DNA of 64,000 nt. It comes from Wolbachia endosymbiont (group A) of Rhinocyllus conicus (GTDB lineage: Bacteria; Pseudomonadota; Alphaproteobacteria; Rickettsiales; Anaplasmataceae). Location: assembly GCF_947250775.1 (NCBI RefSeq), contig NZ_OX366349.1, positions 434,001 through 498,000 of the forward strand. Direction: 5' to 3'. This document shows, piece after piece, positions 25,333-35,228 of the stretch (positions within the stretch are counted from its first letter, which is position 1; every line of letters begins with the position of its first letter). Under the pieces are notes generated by a model. That model was not told where the DNA came from. It searched no databases and worked only from the letters and a program-made list of their open reading frames with translations. A program made the translations under genes and the position numbers.

Positions 25333-26131
25333 TGGCTATAGCTTTAGGCTTACCGACGATTTGATAAACGACAAATTCGTCATCCCGCTGCTTGTTATAG
25401 CTAAAGTGGCTTAGGTTTACCTACAATTTGATAAACGACAAATTCGTCATCCCGCTGCTTGTTAGCGGGATCTAGAGGTACTGCGCACAACTGTACGAAC
25501 ATTCATTTTGAAGGTAAATTGCACAGCAAATGGTGTCATTCCAGTCTGGAATCCAGAAATTTTGCTTATAACTGAGCTGATGAGCTAAAGGTAGTTGTCT
25601 TACGCTAAAACAAACGTTTTTAATTAAGTTGCATAGAAGCTGGATCCCAGTGGGCTTTGTTGCATCGCTACTTATGAAAGGCTAACTATAGCTAGGATTA
25701 TAAGCAACCTATTGAAAATCTTGTTTTTTTGCAATCAACCTGATCAAATTTAAGAATAGTAATTTATTATTTATATTAATAAACTTAATTCTATTGAAAA
25801 TAGCTAAAGCATTGAAATTCTTGAATTTTAGCCGGATTAGTGAGTGGTAGTGAAATTTCTTTTACTCAAATTTAGGTATTCACTGACCGTTCTTGTTATA
25901 AATACCAGAATAATAAGCTACTGATATTCTCCATCTTTTTTATCTTTAATCCATCATAGCTAGCGATGCAACAAAGCCATCCCAGTGTCTGGGCACTGCC
26001 GTCATAAAGGAACCAGTGTCAGCTACTTGGATGACAGGAAAATGACACCCTCCTGGTAGGCCCAAATTGCAATGTTCGTACAGTTGTGGATACCGCGGCG
26101 GTATGACTTGCATTAGCTATAAAATAGTAGT
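25333..26131 (+). repeat. Intergenic block of palindromic repeats with MITE copy B
   Basis: There is no gene in these 799 bases. They hold two near-identical copies of TAAACGACAAATTCGTCATC (about 25365 and 25432), CCCGCT...AGCGGGATC palindrome pieces, several ATCCCAGTG/CACTGGGAT-type units, and the MITE at 25653-25978. Similar repeats occur around 28440, 30180, 34550, 40510, 41210 and 50170. Confidence 0.75.
25653..25978 (+). mobile_element. 326-bp MITE, copy B
   Basis: Terminal inverted repeats GGCTTTGTTGCATCGCTA / TAGCGATGCAACAAAGCC. Flanked by the 9-bp direct repeat ATCCCAGTG. Same orientation as copies A, C and F; no coding capacity. The GGCTTTGTTG ends and the 9-bp duplication point to an IS5-family (IS903-like) transposase acting in trans. 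Confidence 0.9.
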
Positions 26132-27289
26132 TTATATAAATCCCATAGCATGCCGAATGAAGCTTTTTTTGAGAAAATTTGAATTTTCAACTGCAATCAA
26201 GCCAAGATTTCTTAGTGCTTTAGCACAGAATATTCTGTTGGAGAACATCCTATTTAATCCATCAGTTGCAAGCGCCATTGTAAAATTATCAAAGTATCTG
26301 TTACGTGAAATTTTCTTTAATAAATAACTACTGCCAACATCAATACCAGATGCTTTTGCAGCAACTATGTGCTTTATAACACTTTCTACATCTCTAATTC
26401 CAAGATTAAGCCCTTGACCTGCAACTGGATGAATTGAATGTGCTGCATCGCCGATAAGCAAAACTCTACCCTTATATAACTTTTTTGCGAAAACAAAACT
26501 TAAAGGATAAAGTTTTCTTTCACCCTCTAATTTTATCTCTCCTAAATAAGAACCAAATCTTTTTTTGAGCTCTATAATAAATTCTTCTTCAGACAGATCC
26601 ATTAGCATTTTTGAAATTCCAGATTTTTCTGTCCAAACTATTGAAGAAGTATAGCCACCCTTCATCGGTAGAATTGCAAATGGACCGCCAGGAAAAAAAC
26701 GCTCTACAGCTAAGTTTTGGTGATGCAGTTCATGCTTTACATTAAATACTATGCTACTTTGTTTATAATCAAATTTCACTGTCGGTATAGAAAATAACTC
26801 TGGTAGTTTAGAGTTTTTGCCTTCAGCGCAGATAAGTAGCGATGATATTAATTCCTGGTTATTATCAAGAATAACTTCCACATATCCTGAATCACAAGCA
26901 ATTGTTTTATAGGAATGTGGAGAGTATATATTTAGTTTATTCAGAAAATTATTGTTGATTGCATTCCATATAGTAGCATTGTTAATAACATAACCCATTG
27001 GTTCTTCACCAACCATTTTATGATTGTAATGCACAGTAACCGCATCTAATATGCATATATCAAGTATTGGCTCAGCTTCGCTTTCTATAAACTGCCAAAT
27101 CCCTAATTTTTCCAATATTTTTTTCGAGCCTTGAGAAATAGCAAATGCTCGGTTGTCATCTACTACACGTGGTAGACTATTTTTTTCAATCACAGCTACA
27201 GACACAGAGTCACAACTGAGGCCAATTGCAGTAATAAGACCAAGCAACCCACCACCTGAAATGATTACATCATAATTCATTTTATTCAC
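26132..27289 (-). CDS. ubiH: FAD-dependent ubiquinone biosynthesis hydroxylase (UbiH/UbiF/COQ6 family)
   Basis: The 385-residue protein hydroxylates the ring of a ubiquinone precursor; the exact position cannot be told from sequence. It has the N-terminal FAD motif 'DVIISGGGLLGLITAIGLS', the second FAD site 'VLLIGDAAHSIHPVAGQGLNLGIRDV' near residue 280, and a normal family length. The start MNKMNYDVI or MNYDVI is uncertain by three residues. It stands alone between repeat-rich spacers. Ubiquinone synthesis is retained in Wolbachia for respiration. The frame is intact. Confidence 0.88.
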   Translation of the reverse strand: MNKMNYDVIISGGGLLGLITAIGLSCDSVSVAVIEKNSLPRVVDDNRAFAISQGSKKILEKLGIWQFIESEAEPILDICILDAVTVHYNHKMVGEEPMGYVINNATIWNAINNNFLNKLNIYSPHSYKTIACDSGYVEVILDNNQELISSLLICAEGKNSKLPELFSIPTVKFDYKQSSIVFNVKHELHHQNLAVERFFPGGPFAILPMKGGYTSSIVWTEKSGISKMLMDLSEEEFIIELKKRFGSYLGEIKLEGERKLYPLSFVFAKKLYKGRVLLIGDAAHSIHPVAGQGLNLGIRDVESVIKHIVAAKASGIDVGSSYLLKKISRNRYFDNFTMALATDGLNRMFSNRIFCAKALRNLGLIAVENSNFLKKSFIRHAMGFI

Positions 27290-27579
27290 GCTAATTGTAA
27301 AATTATATTTTATCTATTTTGAAAATAGTTTAAACAAACTTTGTATACTATGAGTAAAAGACTTTAAGGTTTTCCTATATACAAATTAAGTCTCTTAGAA
27401 CCTGTCTTGAAAATGGCTAAGCATAGAAGTAATCATATTAGATTTCTTGCATAACCCAAACTAAGTAGAAAAAAGGCAACTCCCCTGTCATCCCAGTAGC
27501 CCTCTTCTTGTCATCCCAGTAGCCCTTTCTTGTCATCCCAGTAGCCCTTTCTTGTCATCCCAGTGCGTGACACTGGGAT

Positions 27580-27905
27580 GGCTTTGTTGCATCGCTACTT
27601 ATGAAAGGCTAACTATAGCTAGGATTATAAGCAACCTATTGAAAATCTTGTTTTTTTGCAATCAATCTGATCAAATTTAAGAATAGCAATTTATTATTTA
27701 TATTAATAAACTTAATTCTATTGAAAATAGCTAAAGCATTGAAATTCTTGAATTTTAGCCGGATTAGTGAGTGGTAGTGAAATTTCTTTTACTCAAATTT
27801 AGGTATTCACTGACCGTTCTTGTTATAAATACCAGAATAATAAGCTACTGATATTCTCCATCTTTTTTATCTTTAATCCATCATAGCTAGCGATGCAACA
27901 AAGCC
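27580..27905 (+). mobile_element. 326-bp MITE, copy C
   Basis: Same ends as the other copies and the 9-bp direct repeat CACTGGGAT on both sides. This target is the reverse complement form of the ATCCCAGTG target used by copies B, E and F. One base differs inside (AATAGCAATTT), otherwise it matches copy B closely. Confidence 0.9.
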
Positions 27906-28080
27906 CACTGGGATCTCATTTTACTTTATAATGATGTCATGGAAGTAGCTGACACTGGAATTCAGAAAAAAGGATGATGTCATTCCAGTCTGGAATCCAG
28001 CCTTTCCATAATCATCAAAACGTTGTATTTTAACATAAAACAGCTATTTTTATACTTAATAAAATTCCTGGATCCCAGAC

Positions 28081-28406
28081 GGCTTTGTTGCATCGCTAGC
28101 TATGATGGATTAAAGATAAAAAAGATGGAGAATATCAGTAGCTTATTATTCTGGTATTTATAACAAGAACGGTCAGTGAATACCTAAATTTGAGTAAAAG
28201 AAATTTCACTACCACTCACTAATCCGGCTAAAATTCAAGAATTTCAATGCTTTAGCTATTTTCAATAGAATTAAGTTTATTAATATAAATAATAAATTAC
28301 TATTCTTAAATTTGATCAGGTTGATTGCAAAAAAACAAGATTTTCAATAGGTTGCTTATAATCCTAGCTATAGTTAGCCTTTCATAAGTAGCGATGCAAC
28401 AAAGCC
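28081..28406 (-). mobile_element. 326-bp MITE, copy D (inverted)
   Basis: The element reads in the opposite orientation to copy C, 175 bases away. The 9-bp target duplication is ATCCCAGAC. With copy C it forms a 326-bp inverted repeat able to fold into a long hairpin. Confidence 0.9.
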
Positions 28407-28524
28407 ATCCCAGACTGGGATGACACCCTTCTGGTAGACAATGTTCGTACAGTTGTGGATTCATTCGCGGTATAAATTCCGCTAACTAGTAGCGGAATGA
28501 CGGTTTTTCAAATTGTAGGTAAAC

Positions 28525-29535
28525 CTAAGCCACTTTAGCTATAACATCTTTAGCAATGTCTTCATAAATCTCTGCCAAATCTTCACTTAGCATTAAAGGA
28601 TTTCCACAATCAGAAGCATGACATATTTGTGGATCCAGAGGAATCCTGCCTAATAGTTTGATGCCCAGCTCCTCAGACATTCTTTTTGCGCCGTCTTTTC
28701 CAAATATGTATATTTCTGAGCCGCTTTGAGTAAAATAGCTCATGTTTTCCACAATGCCAATAATCGGTATACTGAGCTTTTTAAGCATATCATAAATTTT
28801 GCGAGCATCGATTAAAGAGAGCTCCTGTGGAGTTGAAACTATTATCGCCCCGGTTAAGTTAAAATTTTCCATAAGACTTAAATGCACATCGCCAGTTCCA
28901 GGTGGTGTATCAACTATCAAATACTCTATATCGGACCATTTTGTTCCCATGAGCAGATTATAAAGTGCTTTTGTGATCATAGGTCCGCGCCATATTGCTG
29001 CACGATCCTTGTCAACAAAATAGCCGATTGAAATAGTATGCAGTCCATACCTTTCTATAGGTATTGCTTTTCCACCCTGTATTTCTGGCTTTAATTTTTC
29101 AGTGCTAAGCATTTTAGGAATTGAAGGACCATATATATCTGCATCAACCAGCGCAACTTTATGTTTCAACTTTGCTAATGAGAGAGCAAGATTTAGCGCA
29201 ACTGTGGACTTGCCCACACCGCCTTTACCAGAGGCCACAACGATTATATTTTTCACTCCTTCGATATGTAATTTAGCTTTTTGTTGCCCAGTTTGTTTTT
29301 GACAAGTAGCAACCACGATCACTTTTGTCACCCCCGGTATAGCTTTAACAGCTTGCTCACAATTTCTTCTTAATTCTTCGTTTGCTTGCGTGTTACCGGC
29401 AACTTCAAGCGCAAAACCAATGTCCCCGCCTTTAATAATGATTGAGGATATTATGCCAAGAGCGATCACATCTTTACCGCTTTTTTGCTCTATGACTTTT
29501 TTTAAGTTCTCTCTTACAATTTCTTCGTTGATCAT
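28525..29535 (-). CDS. mrp: Mrp/ApbC-type P-loop ATPase, iron-sulfur cluster carrier
   Basis: ATG 29535 (MINEEIVRENLKK) gives about 336 residues; 12 further codons upstream are open but atypical. Residues 1-90 form a DUF59/MIP18-like domain; the P-loop is 'IIVVASGKGGVGKSTVALNLA', followed by 'VDADIYGPSIPKML' and 'YLIVDTPPGTGDVHLS'. Mrp proteins carry and transfer [4Fe-4S] clusters in the cytoplasm. The region after 'IVENMSYF' normally has a CxxC that binds the bridging cluster; here it reads TQSGSEIYIFGKDG with no Cys. It may bind cofactor differently or have another role. Confidence 0.88.
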   Translation of the reverse strand: MINEEIVRENLKKVIEQKSGKDVIALGIISSIIIKGGDIGFALEVAGNTQANEELRRNCEQAVKAIPGVTKVIVVATCQKQTGQQKAKLHIEGVKNIIVVASGKGGVGKSTVALNLALSLAKLKHKVALVDADIYGPSIPKMLSTEKLKPEIQGGKAIPIERYGLHTISIGYFVDKDRAAIWRGPMITKALYNLLMGTKWSDIEYLIVDTPPGTGDVHLSLMENFNLTGAIIVSTPQELSLIDARKIYDMLKKLSIPIIGIVENMSYFTQSGSEIYIFGKDGAKRMSEELGIKLLGRIPLDPQICHASDCGNPLMLSEDLAEIYEDIAKDVIAKVA

Positions 29536-30508
29536 TAGACCTCTTACATAGCAGATCCCAGTGCGGAACATTTGTTTCGGAAACAGTATGTTAAATGTTA
29601 TAGCAGGTTTTGCCTAGAACACAAGCCAAGTACTGGTTCACTTTATGACAGTATCATGAAAGTAGCCTCTTTCTTGTCATCCAAGTAGCCCCTTCTCCTG
29701 TCATCCAAGTAGCTTGACACTGGTTTACTTTATGATGATGTCATGAAAGTAGCTGACACTGGTTCTTTTTTTCTAGATCCCAGTGGGCTTTGTTGCATCG
29801 CTAGCTATGATGGATTAAAGATAAAAAAGATGGAGAATATCAGTAGCTTATTATTCTGGTATTTATAACAAGAACGGTCAGTGAATACCTAAATTTGAGT
29901 AAAAGAAATTTCACTACCACTCACTAATCCGGCTAAAATTCAAGAATTTCAATGCTTTAGCTATTTTCAATAGAATTAAGTTTATTAATATAAATAATAA
30001 ATTACTATTCTTAAATTTGATCAGGTTGATTGCAAAAAAACAAGATTTTCAATAGGTTGCTTATAATCCTAGCTATAGTTAGCCTTTCATAAGTAGCGAT
30101 GCAACAAAGCCATCCCAGTGTCACGCACTGGGATGACAAAAAAAGGAGCACTGGAATGACAGCAGTCCCACGTCATACCGCGATTCATTCGCGGTATCTC
30201 TTAACATAGATCCCGCTAACACGTAGCGGGATGACGAATATACCGCCACGAACCGTCATACCGCCACGAACCGTCATACCGCGATTCATTCGCGGTATCT
30301 CTTAGCCGCTAACACGTAGTGGGATGACGGTTGTCGGTGAACCTAAGTTACTTTAGCTACAAACATTAAGAAATTTACCAAATGAAAAAAAAGGCAAAAG
30401 AAGCCCCGTGGTTATTATCCGCTTTAAAATATTGGCGTTTTTTATGTTTTAAACGCTTGACAAGCGAGATAGTACGCTGCTACGAAAATTACCTGCAAAA
30501 AGAAACCT
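29536..30508. repeat. Intergenic repeat block with MITE copy E
   Basis: No gene is seen. The block contains CCAAGTAGC/GACACTGG repeat units (29680-29760), MITE E, and from 30140 to 30345 tandem and inverted copies of CCGTCATACCGC, GATTCATTCGCGGTATC and CTAACACGTAGCGGGATGAC. From 30364 to about 30500 lies a member of the GGCAAAAGAAGCCCC repeat family. The palindromes can form stable stems between mrp and typA. Confidence 0.75.
29786..30111 (-). mobile_element. 326-bp MITE, copy E (inverted)
   Basis: Same terminal repeats, orientation as copy D, 9-bp duplication ATCCCAGTG on both sides. Confidence 0.9.
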
Positions 30509-32338
30509 CTACTCCTTATTCTTTGCCCTTCCTGCACGCTTACGTTCATTTGGATCAAGGAATTTCTTGCGTAAACGTATAGATTTTGGAGTTACTTCCA
30601 CCAATTCATCATCATCTATATACGCTATCATATCCTCCAGTGTCATTATCTTTGGAGGAGTGAGTTTTATGGCTTCATCACTACCTGAAGCTCTTACGTT
30701 TGTTAATTGCTTACCTTTTAGCACGTTTATCTCCAAATCATTGTCACGGCTATGCTGGCCGACAATCATGCCACAATATACCTTATCCTGTGGCTTGATA
30801 AACATAATTCCCCTGTCTTGCAAATTGAAAATTGCATACGCCACAGCCTCACCCTTATCTGTAGAAATTAAAACTCCATTGCGCCTTCCAGAAATTGGAC
30901 CTTTATGTGGAGCATAACTATGAAATAAACGGTTAATTATGCCTGTGCCCCGAGAATCAGTTAAAAACTCTCCTTGATAACCAATTAATCCTCTTGATGG
31001 CACTAAAAACGTTAATCTTGTCCTACCATTACCAGAAGGTCTCATGTCAGTCACTTCACCTTTTCGGAAGCTGAGTTTTTCCATGATGATTCCACTATAT
31101 TCATCATCTACATCAATTACTACTTCCTCTATAGGTTCAAGTTTTTTGCCATCTTCTTCCTTAAATAGCACGCGAGGGCGTGATACTGAAAGCTCAAAAC
31201 CTTCTCTCCTCATATTTTCAATTAACACTCCAAGCTGTAGCTCACCACGTCCACCTACTTCAAACGCTTCACCACTTGATGCCAAAGTTACGGTAATTGC
31301 AACATTTGTTTCTGCTTCTGCATATAAACGATCCTTTATAACAGTTGAGGTAAGCTTTGTTCCCTCTTGTCCGGCAAAAGGTGAATCATTAACACTCAGA
31401 GTAATCGCCATCGTCGGCGGATCAACTGGAGTTGAGCTTACTGCAGTTGTAACCTCTGGTGCTGCTATAGTGTCTGAAACTGAAGCTTTCTCAAGTCCTG
31501 CAATTGCAATTATGTCTCCCGCCACAGCTTGTTCTACTGGAATACGTTTCAAGCCAGAAAATGAGAGCAACTTAGTTAATCTCCCTCGTTCAATTACTTT
31601 ACCGTCCAGATCAAGTACCTTAAGATCTGAATTGACTTTTGCAACGCCCTGATAAACCTTTCCTGTCAATATTCTGCCAAGAAACTTATCAGACTCAAGT
31701 AGAGTGACCAACATAGCAAAAGGGGCATTTTGATCATAAACAGAAGGTTTTATATAATCTATAACCGTTGAAAATAATGGGCTTAAATCTTTTCTTTCAT
31801 CAGAAAGCTCCTTAGCACACCAACCATTTCTACCTGAAGCATACAACACTGGAAAATCTAGCTGCTCGTTGGTTGCATCAAGGTTAAAAAATAACTCATA
31901 TATTTCATTTAATACTTCATCAATTCTGCTGTCTGGTCGGTCAACCTTATTGATTATCACAATTGGCTTCAAATTTGCTTTTAGTGCTTTTGACAACACA
32001 AATTTAGTTTGTGGCATGGGACCTTCCGCAGCGTCAACCAGCAGCAACACACCATCTGCCATGCACAATACCCTTTCTACTTCTCCACCAAAGTCTGCGT
32101 GCCCTGGCGTATCAATAATATTGATTTTTTCATCACCCCACATTATTGATGTGCATTTTGCAAGTATTGTAATTCCGCGCTCACGTTCTTGGTCGCCACT
32201 ATCCATAACTCGCTCTTGAACTTCTTGATTCTCACGGAACGTGCCACTTTGTTTTAACATGTTATCAAGCAAAGTAGTTTTACCGTGGTCAACGTGTGCG
32301 ATTATTGCTATATTACGGATCGATTTAAATTCGTTCAT
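30509..32338 (-). CDS. typA: Ribosome-binding GTPase TypA/BipA
   Basis: The 609-residue protein is a translational GTPase of the EF-G/LepA type that binds ribosomes and supports growth under stress and 50S assembly. G1 is 'IIAHVDHGKTTLLDNML', the switch/G2 region 'RERGITILAKC', G3 'IIDTPGHADFGGEVERV', G4 'IVIINKVDRPD'. The EF-G III and V domains follow ('GRGELQLGVLIENMRREGFELSVSRP', 'GRTRLTFLVPSRGLIGYQGEFLTDSRGTG'), and the BipA-specific C-terminal domain ends with KRAGRAKNKE. Length is typical. The frame is intact; start ATG 32338. Confidence 0.95.
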   Translation of the reverse strand: MNEFKSIRNIAIIAHVDHGKTTLLDNMLKQSGTFRENQEVQERVMDSGDQERERGITILAKCTSIMWGDEKINIIDTPGHADFGGEVERVLCMADGVLLLVDAAEGPMPQTKFVLSKALKANLKPIVIINKVDRPDSRIDEVLNEIYELFFNLDATNEQLDFPVLYASGRNGWCAKELSDERKDLSPLFSTVIDYIKPSVYDQNAPFAMLVTLLESDKFLGRILTGKVYQGVAKVNSDLKVLDLDGKVIERGRLTKLLSFSGLKRIPVEQAVAGDIIAIAGLEKASVSDTIAAPEVTTAVSSTPVDPPTMAITLSVNDSPFAGQEGTKLTSTVIKDRLYAEAETNVAITVTLASSGEAFEVGGRGELQLGVLIENMRREGFELSVSRPRVLFKEEDGKKLEPIEEVVIDVDDEYSGIIMEKLSFRKGEVTDMRPSGNGRTRLTFLVPSRGLIGYQGEFLTDSRGTGIINRLFHSYAPHKGPISGRRNGVLISTDKGEAVAYAIFNLQDRGIMFIKPQDKVYCGMIVGQHSRDNDLEINVLKGKQLTNVRASGSDEAIKLTPPKIMTLEDMIAYIDDDELVEVTPKSIRLRKKFLDPNERKRAGRAKNKE

Positions 32339-32443
32339 TTTCTATCATTTCAAAATTAATTTAGTAATAAGTATACATAAAATACACTTGGAGTAAATAA
32401 CTAAAGCTGTGTATAAGTGCTGTGTTTCCAAGATATTATAGGA

Positions 32444-33040
32444 TTACTTTGTTAAATATTCTCTACTCCCAGGTTTTATTATGGGTAGTTGTTTTAATTC
32501 ACTTGGAAGTTCTTCCTCGCTGTAGTTTTGGATGTTCAGTTCAATCAAAGATATGACAGGAAAAGGCAGTTTCGTTTCACTATTCCTCTTTATTAAAGAA
32601 GCTTCAGCAATGACTTTACCTCCCTCCCCTTCTGCACATTTCACTGCTTCAAGTGAAGATTTGCCTGTGGTTATCACATCCTCGATAAGTAATATTTTCT
32701 CACCCTTTTTGATCTTAAATCCACGGCGTAATTCAAACTTGCCATTAACGCGCTCGCAAAACATTGTCTTTATTCCAAGCTGCCTGCCAATCTCATAACC
32801 TACAACTATTCCGCCAATTGCAGGAGATAATATTAAATCTATGGAGCTATTTAATTCTTTTTTTATTTTATCTGCCAGTAATGCGCAAACTTTCATGGCT
32901 CTGCTTGGATTTTCAAAAATTTTAGCGCATTGTATATATGTATTGCTATGCAATCCAGAAGATAAAACAAAATGCCCATGCAAAATTGCTTCTGCTTCTT
33001 TAAATTCTTTTATTATTAGGTTGTTTTCGTCTAATATCAT
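32444..33040 (-). CDS. pyrE: Orotate phosphoribosyltransferase
   Basis: The 198-residue enzyme joins orotate to PRPP to make OMP in pyrimidine synthesis. The N-terminal part has 'GHFVLSSGLHSNTYIQCAKIF', the orotate-site loop. The PRPP-binding motif is 'KILLIEDVITTGKSSLEAVKCAE'. 'AIGGIVVGYEIGRQLG' is the conserved internal strand. It lies 3 bases after the start-side neighbour gltP and is probably co-transcribed with it. Together with pyrC at 35.2 kb it shows the de novo pyrimidine route is kept. Intact. Confidence 0.93.
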   Translation of the reverse strand: MILDENNLIIKEFKEAEAILHGHFVLSSGLHSNTYIQCAKIFENPSRAMKVCALLADKIKKELNSSIDLILSPAIGGIVVGYEIGRQLGIKTMFCERVNGKFELRRGFKIKKGEKILLIEDVITTGKSSLEAVKCAEGEGGKVIAEASLIKRNSETKLPFPVISLIELNIQNYSEEELPSELKQLPIIKPGSREYLTK

Positions 33041-33043
33041 TTT

Positions 33044-34228
33044 TTAAGTTTCACTATTACATTCTTTATTAATTATCTGAGTGATACAAATATCAGACCA
33101 CACGTTTATTGCAGTTTCAAACATATCGATGATTGTATAAATAGGCAAAATCAGTCCCATAATATGCAGAGGAACATTCATCGACATGAGATAACTGGTT
33201 GCCATAAAATAGCACCCCATCGGCACTCCAGCGTTACCAATTGCTGCACTAGTTGCTAAAAAAATCCATATAAACATTTCGCTTAAGGAAAATGCGCATC
33301 CATTCATCTCTGCAACAAACATTACAGTGATTAGTATAAATGCAGCACATGCATTCATATTAATTGTTGTGCATATTGGTAAAATAAAGGACGACAATTT
33401 CTTTGGCACCTTTAGCTTATTTTGCACACAGTCTATAGTTGTTGGCAATGTTGCACTGGATGATTTAGAAAAAAACGCAAGTGTGAGTGCCGGCATAACC
33501 CCTTTCAGCGTTTGAATTGGTGATATGCCTTTATACCACATAAGTAGCGGTAAAATCAGAAATGCCTGCACAAAATTTGCAGACATTATGCAAACAAAAT
33601 ACCATAAAAGACTGTAGAACTCGCTACCACCTTTTAATTCGTGCAAAAAACATGTAATAAAAGACCACACAGCAAGTGGAACAAGCTTTAGTAACCCCTG
33701 AGCAATTTTAAGTAACGTATCGAAAAGTGCAGAGAATATTTGATGTAATATGTCCTGCTTTTCTTTTGAAAGTGAAACAATAGCTCCACCCATCAAAAAA
33801 GCGATCAATATGCTACCAATAACGTTATTTTCAAGAAAAACTTGCACAAAATTCGAAGGAATGAGTGATTTTAAGTATGAAAAGTAACTGTAATTGTTAT
33901 TATCCAAACTTCCTATCGTGTTACATATGAAATTTTTTTTCACTGGGTCTATTAGCAGGTAAAACAATAATGCAACAAACGCAGCTATAATAGTTGTAAG
34001 CAGCGTATAAAATAGTGTTTTCTTAACTAAGGTTTTAATTTCGATTGAGTCTTTAAGTCCTGAAATTGTGGAAACTATTGATAGAAAAACTAAAGGTAAA
34101 CTTATTAATTTCAACAAACTAACAAATATGTCACTAAACAGCTTTGCTATTTCAAATATAATCTCACTGTTTAAATAGTAAGCAACTATTGCAAACAGTA
34201 TAGAAAAGAGTATTGCAAACTTGTGCAT
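33044..34228 (-). CDS. gltP: Dicarboxylate/amino acid:cation symporter (DAACS, GltP type)
   Basis: The 394-residue inner-membrane protein has about eight membrane helices and the DAACS signature in the C-terminal half: 'FSKSSSATLPTTIDCVQNKLKVPKKLSSFILPICTTINMNA' (serine-rich reentrant loop HP1 and TM7 NMNA motif) and 'SAAIGNAGVPMGCYFMATSYLM' (HP2). It likely imports glutamate, aspartate or C4-dicarboxylates from the host cytosol with Na+ or H+; the exact substrate cannot be told. It is placed just upstream of pyrE. Slightly short for the family but the core is complete. Confidence 0.88.
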   Translation of the reverse strand: MHKFAILFSILFAIVAYYLNSEIIFEIAKLFSDIFVSLLKLISLPLVFLSIVSTISGLKDSIEIKTLVKKTLFYTLLTTIIAAFVALLFYLLIDPVKKNFICNTIGSLDNNNYSYFSYLKSLIPSNFVQVFLENNVIGSILIAFLMGGAIVSLSKEKQDILHQIFSALFDTLLKIAQGLLKLVPLAVWSFITCFLHELKGGSEFYSLLWYFVCIMSANFVQAFLILPLLMWYKGISPIQTLKGVMPALTLAFFSKSSSATLPTTIDCVQNKLKVPKKLSSFILPICTTINMNACAAFILITVMFVAEMNGCAFSLSEMFIWIFLATSAAIGNAGVPMGCYFMATSYLMSMNVPLHIMGLILPIYTIIDMFETAINVWSDICITQIINKECNSET

Positions 34229-35228
34229 TGAAAATAAAACTTCAAAGTAACATTATACAACAATTTTGCTGTTTTGGAATCAGATTGATAGACAAAATAA
34301 CTTTACAAATTAGGAAAAGATAAGAGGATGCGTTTATTCGGAGACAGTAGACTTCTTGCATAACCCAAACTAAGTAGAAAAAGGTATCATCCGAGTAGTT
34401 GACACTGGTTCCTTTATGACGGCAGTGCCCAGATACTGGAATCCAGCCTTTCTGCAATCTCATCGAAAACGTTTTTCTATGCTAGTTTGCTTGTGAGCAA
34501 CCTGGATCCCAATGTCTGGGCACTGGGATGACACCCTACTTAACCGTCATACCGCGATTCATTCGCGGTATCTCTTAACATAGATCCCGCTAACAAGCAG
34601 CGGGATGACGATTGTCGTTTAGCCATAAATATTAAGAAATTTACCGAATGAAAAAAAAGGCAAAAGAAGCCCCATGGTTAACTAGTTATTTATATGTACT
34701 TCAAAATATTGGCGTTTTTTTATTCTAAACGCTTAATAACCGCGATTCAGCCGCTTTTAAATGCGACTAACCTAAATTACAAACATTAAGAAATTTACTA
34801 AGTGGAAAAAAAGGCAAAGAAACCCTAAGGTAGCTAGTATTCAAATTCTCCCTTGTCTATTTGACGTCTTTTGCTGTCTTAAACGCTTTATAAGCGCGTT
34901 TCGGCTTGTATAGGTAGAAACCTAAAAGTTTTATAAAAACATGAGGTGCACATAGTGCAAAAAATTAAGCATGATTTACGCCAAATACATTAAGTTTTTT
35001 TGTTATTAATCCACTGCAGAGATTGCGAAGATAAATAATTAGCTTCAGTTTCATGATAAGGGAGCTGGCGGAGTTTGTCAAGGAAGTTTTTCGTTTCTAT
35101 TCCCAATAAAAGTTTATTATATGGTTATGCAAGAAGTCTAGTGGAATTGGCTAATATTTCTTAATTTAAATTTAGGTGCACTTAGCCCATTCTGGTGATA
35201 ACAAATTGGAATAGATAAGGTATGATAA
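34229..35228. repeat. Intergenic repeat block
   Basis: No gene is seen in 1,000 bases. It contains ATCCCAATG/CACTGGGATGAC units (34490-34530), the CCGTCATACCGC ... AGCGGGATGACG palindrome (34548-34612), and two tandem members of a family with core GAAAAAAAAGGCAAAAGAAG...GGCGTTTTTT...AAACGCTT (34628-34740 and 34785-34920). At 34955-35102 lies a third family, GTGCAAAAAATTAAGCAT ... GCTTCAGTTTCATGATAAGG ... GTCAAGGAAGTTTTTCG, also found at 40063-40190 (inverted) and 61470-61600. Confidence 0.7.

Larger units (their letters stand above)
27290..28524. repeat. Intergenic repeat block with inverted MITE pair C/D
   Basis: No gene is seen here. Around 27490-27575 GTCATCCCAGTAGCCC is repeated four times with small variation, then MITE C (plus) and MITE D (minus) follow with about 175 bases of ATCCCAG-type repeats between them. 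The end (28430-28520) has a CGCTAAC...AGCGGAATGACG palindrome piece. Confidence 0.75.

Noticed and set aside
30140..30345. Direct repeats that could look like a CRISPR array
   Set aside because: Units are palindromic, of unequal spacing, without unique spacers of constant length, and no cas genes are present.
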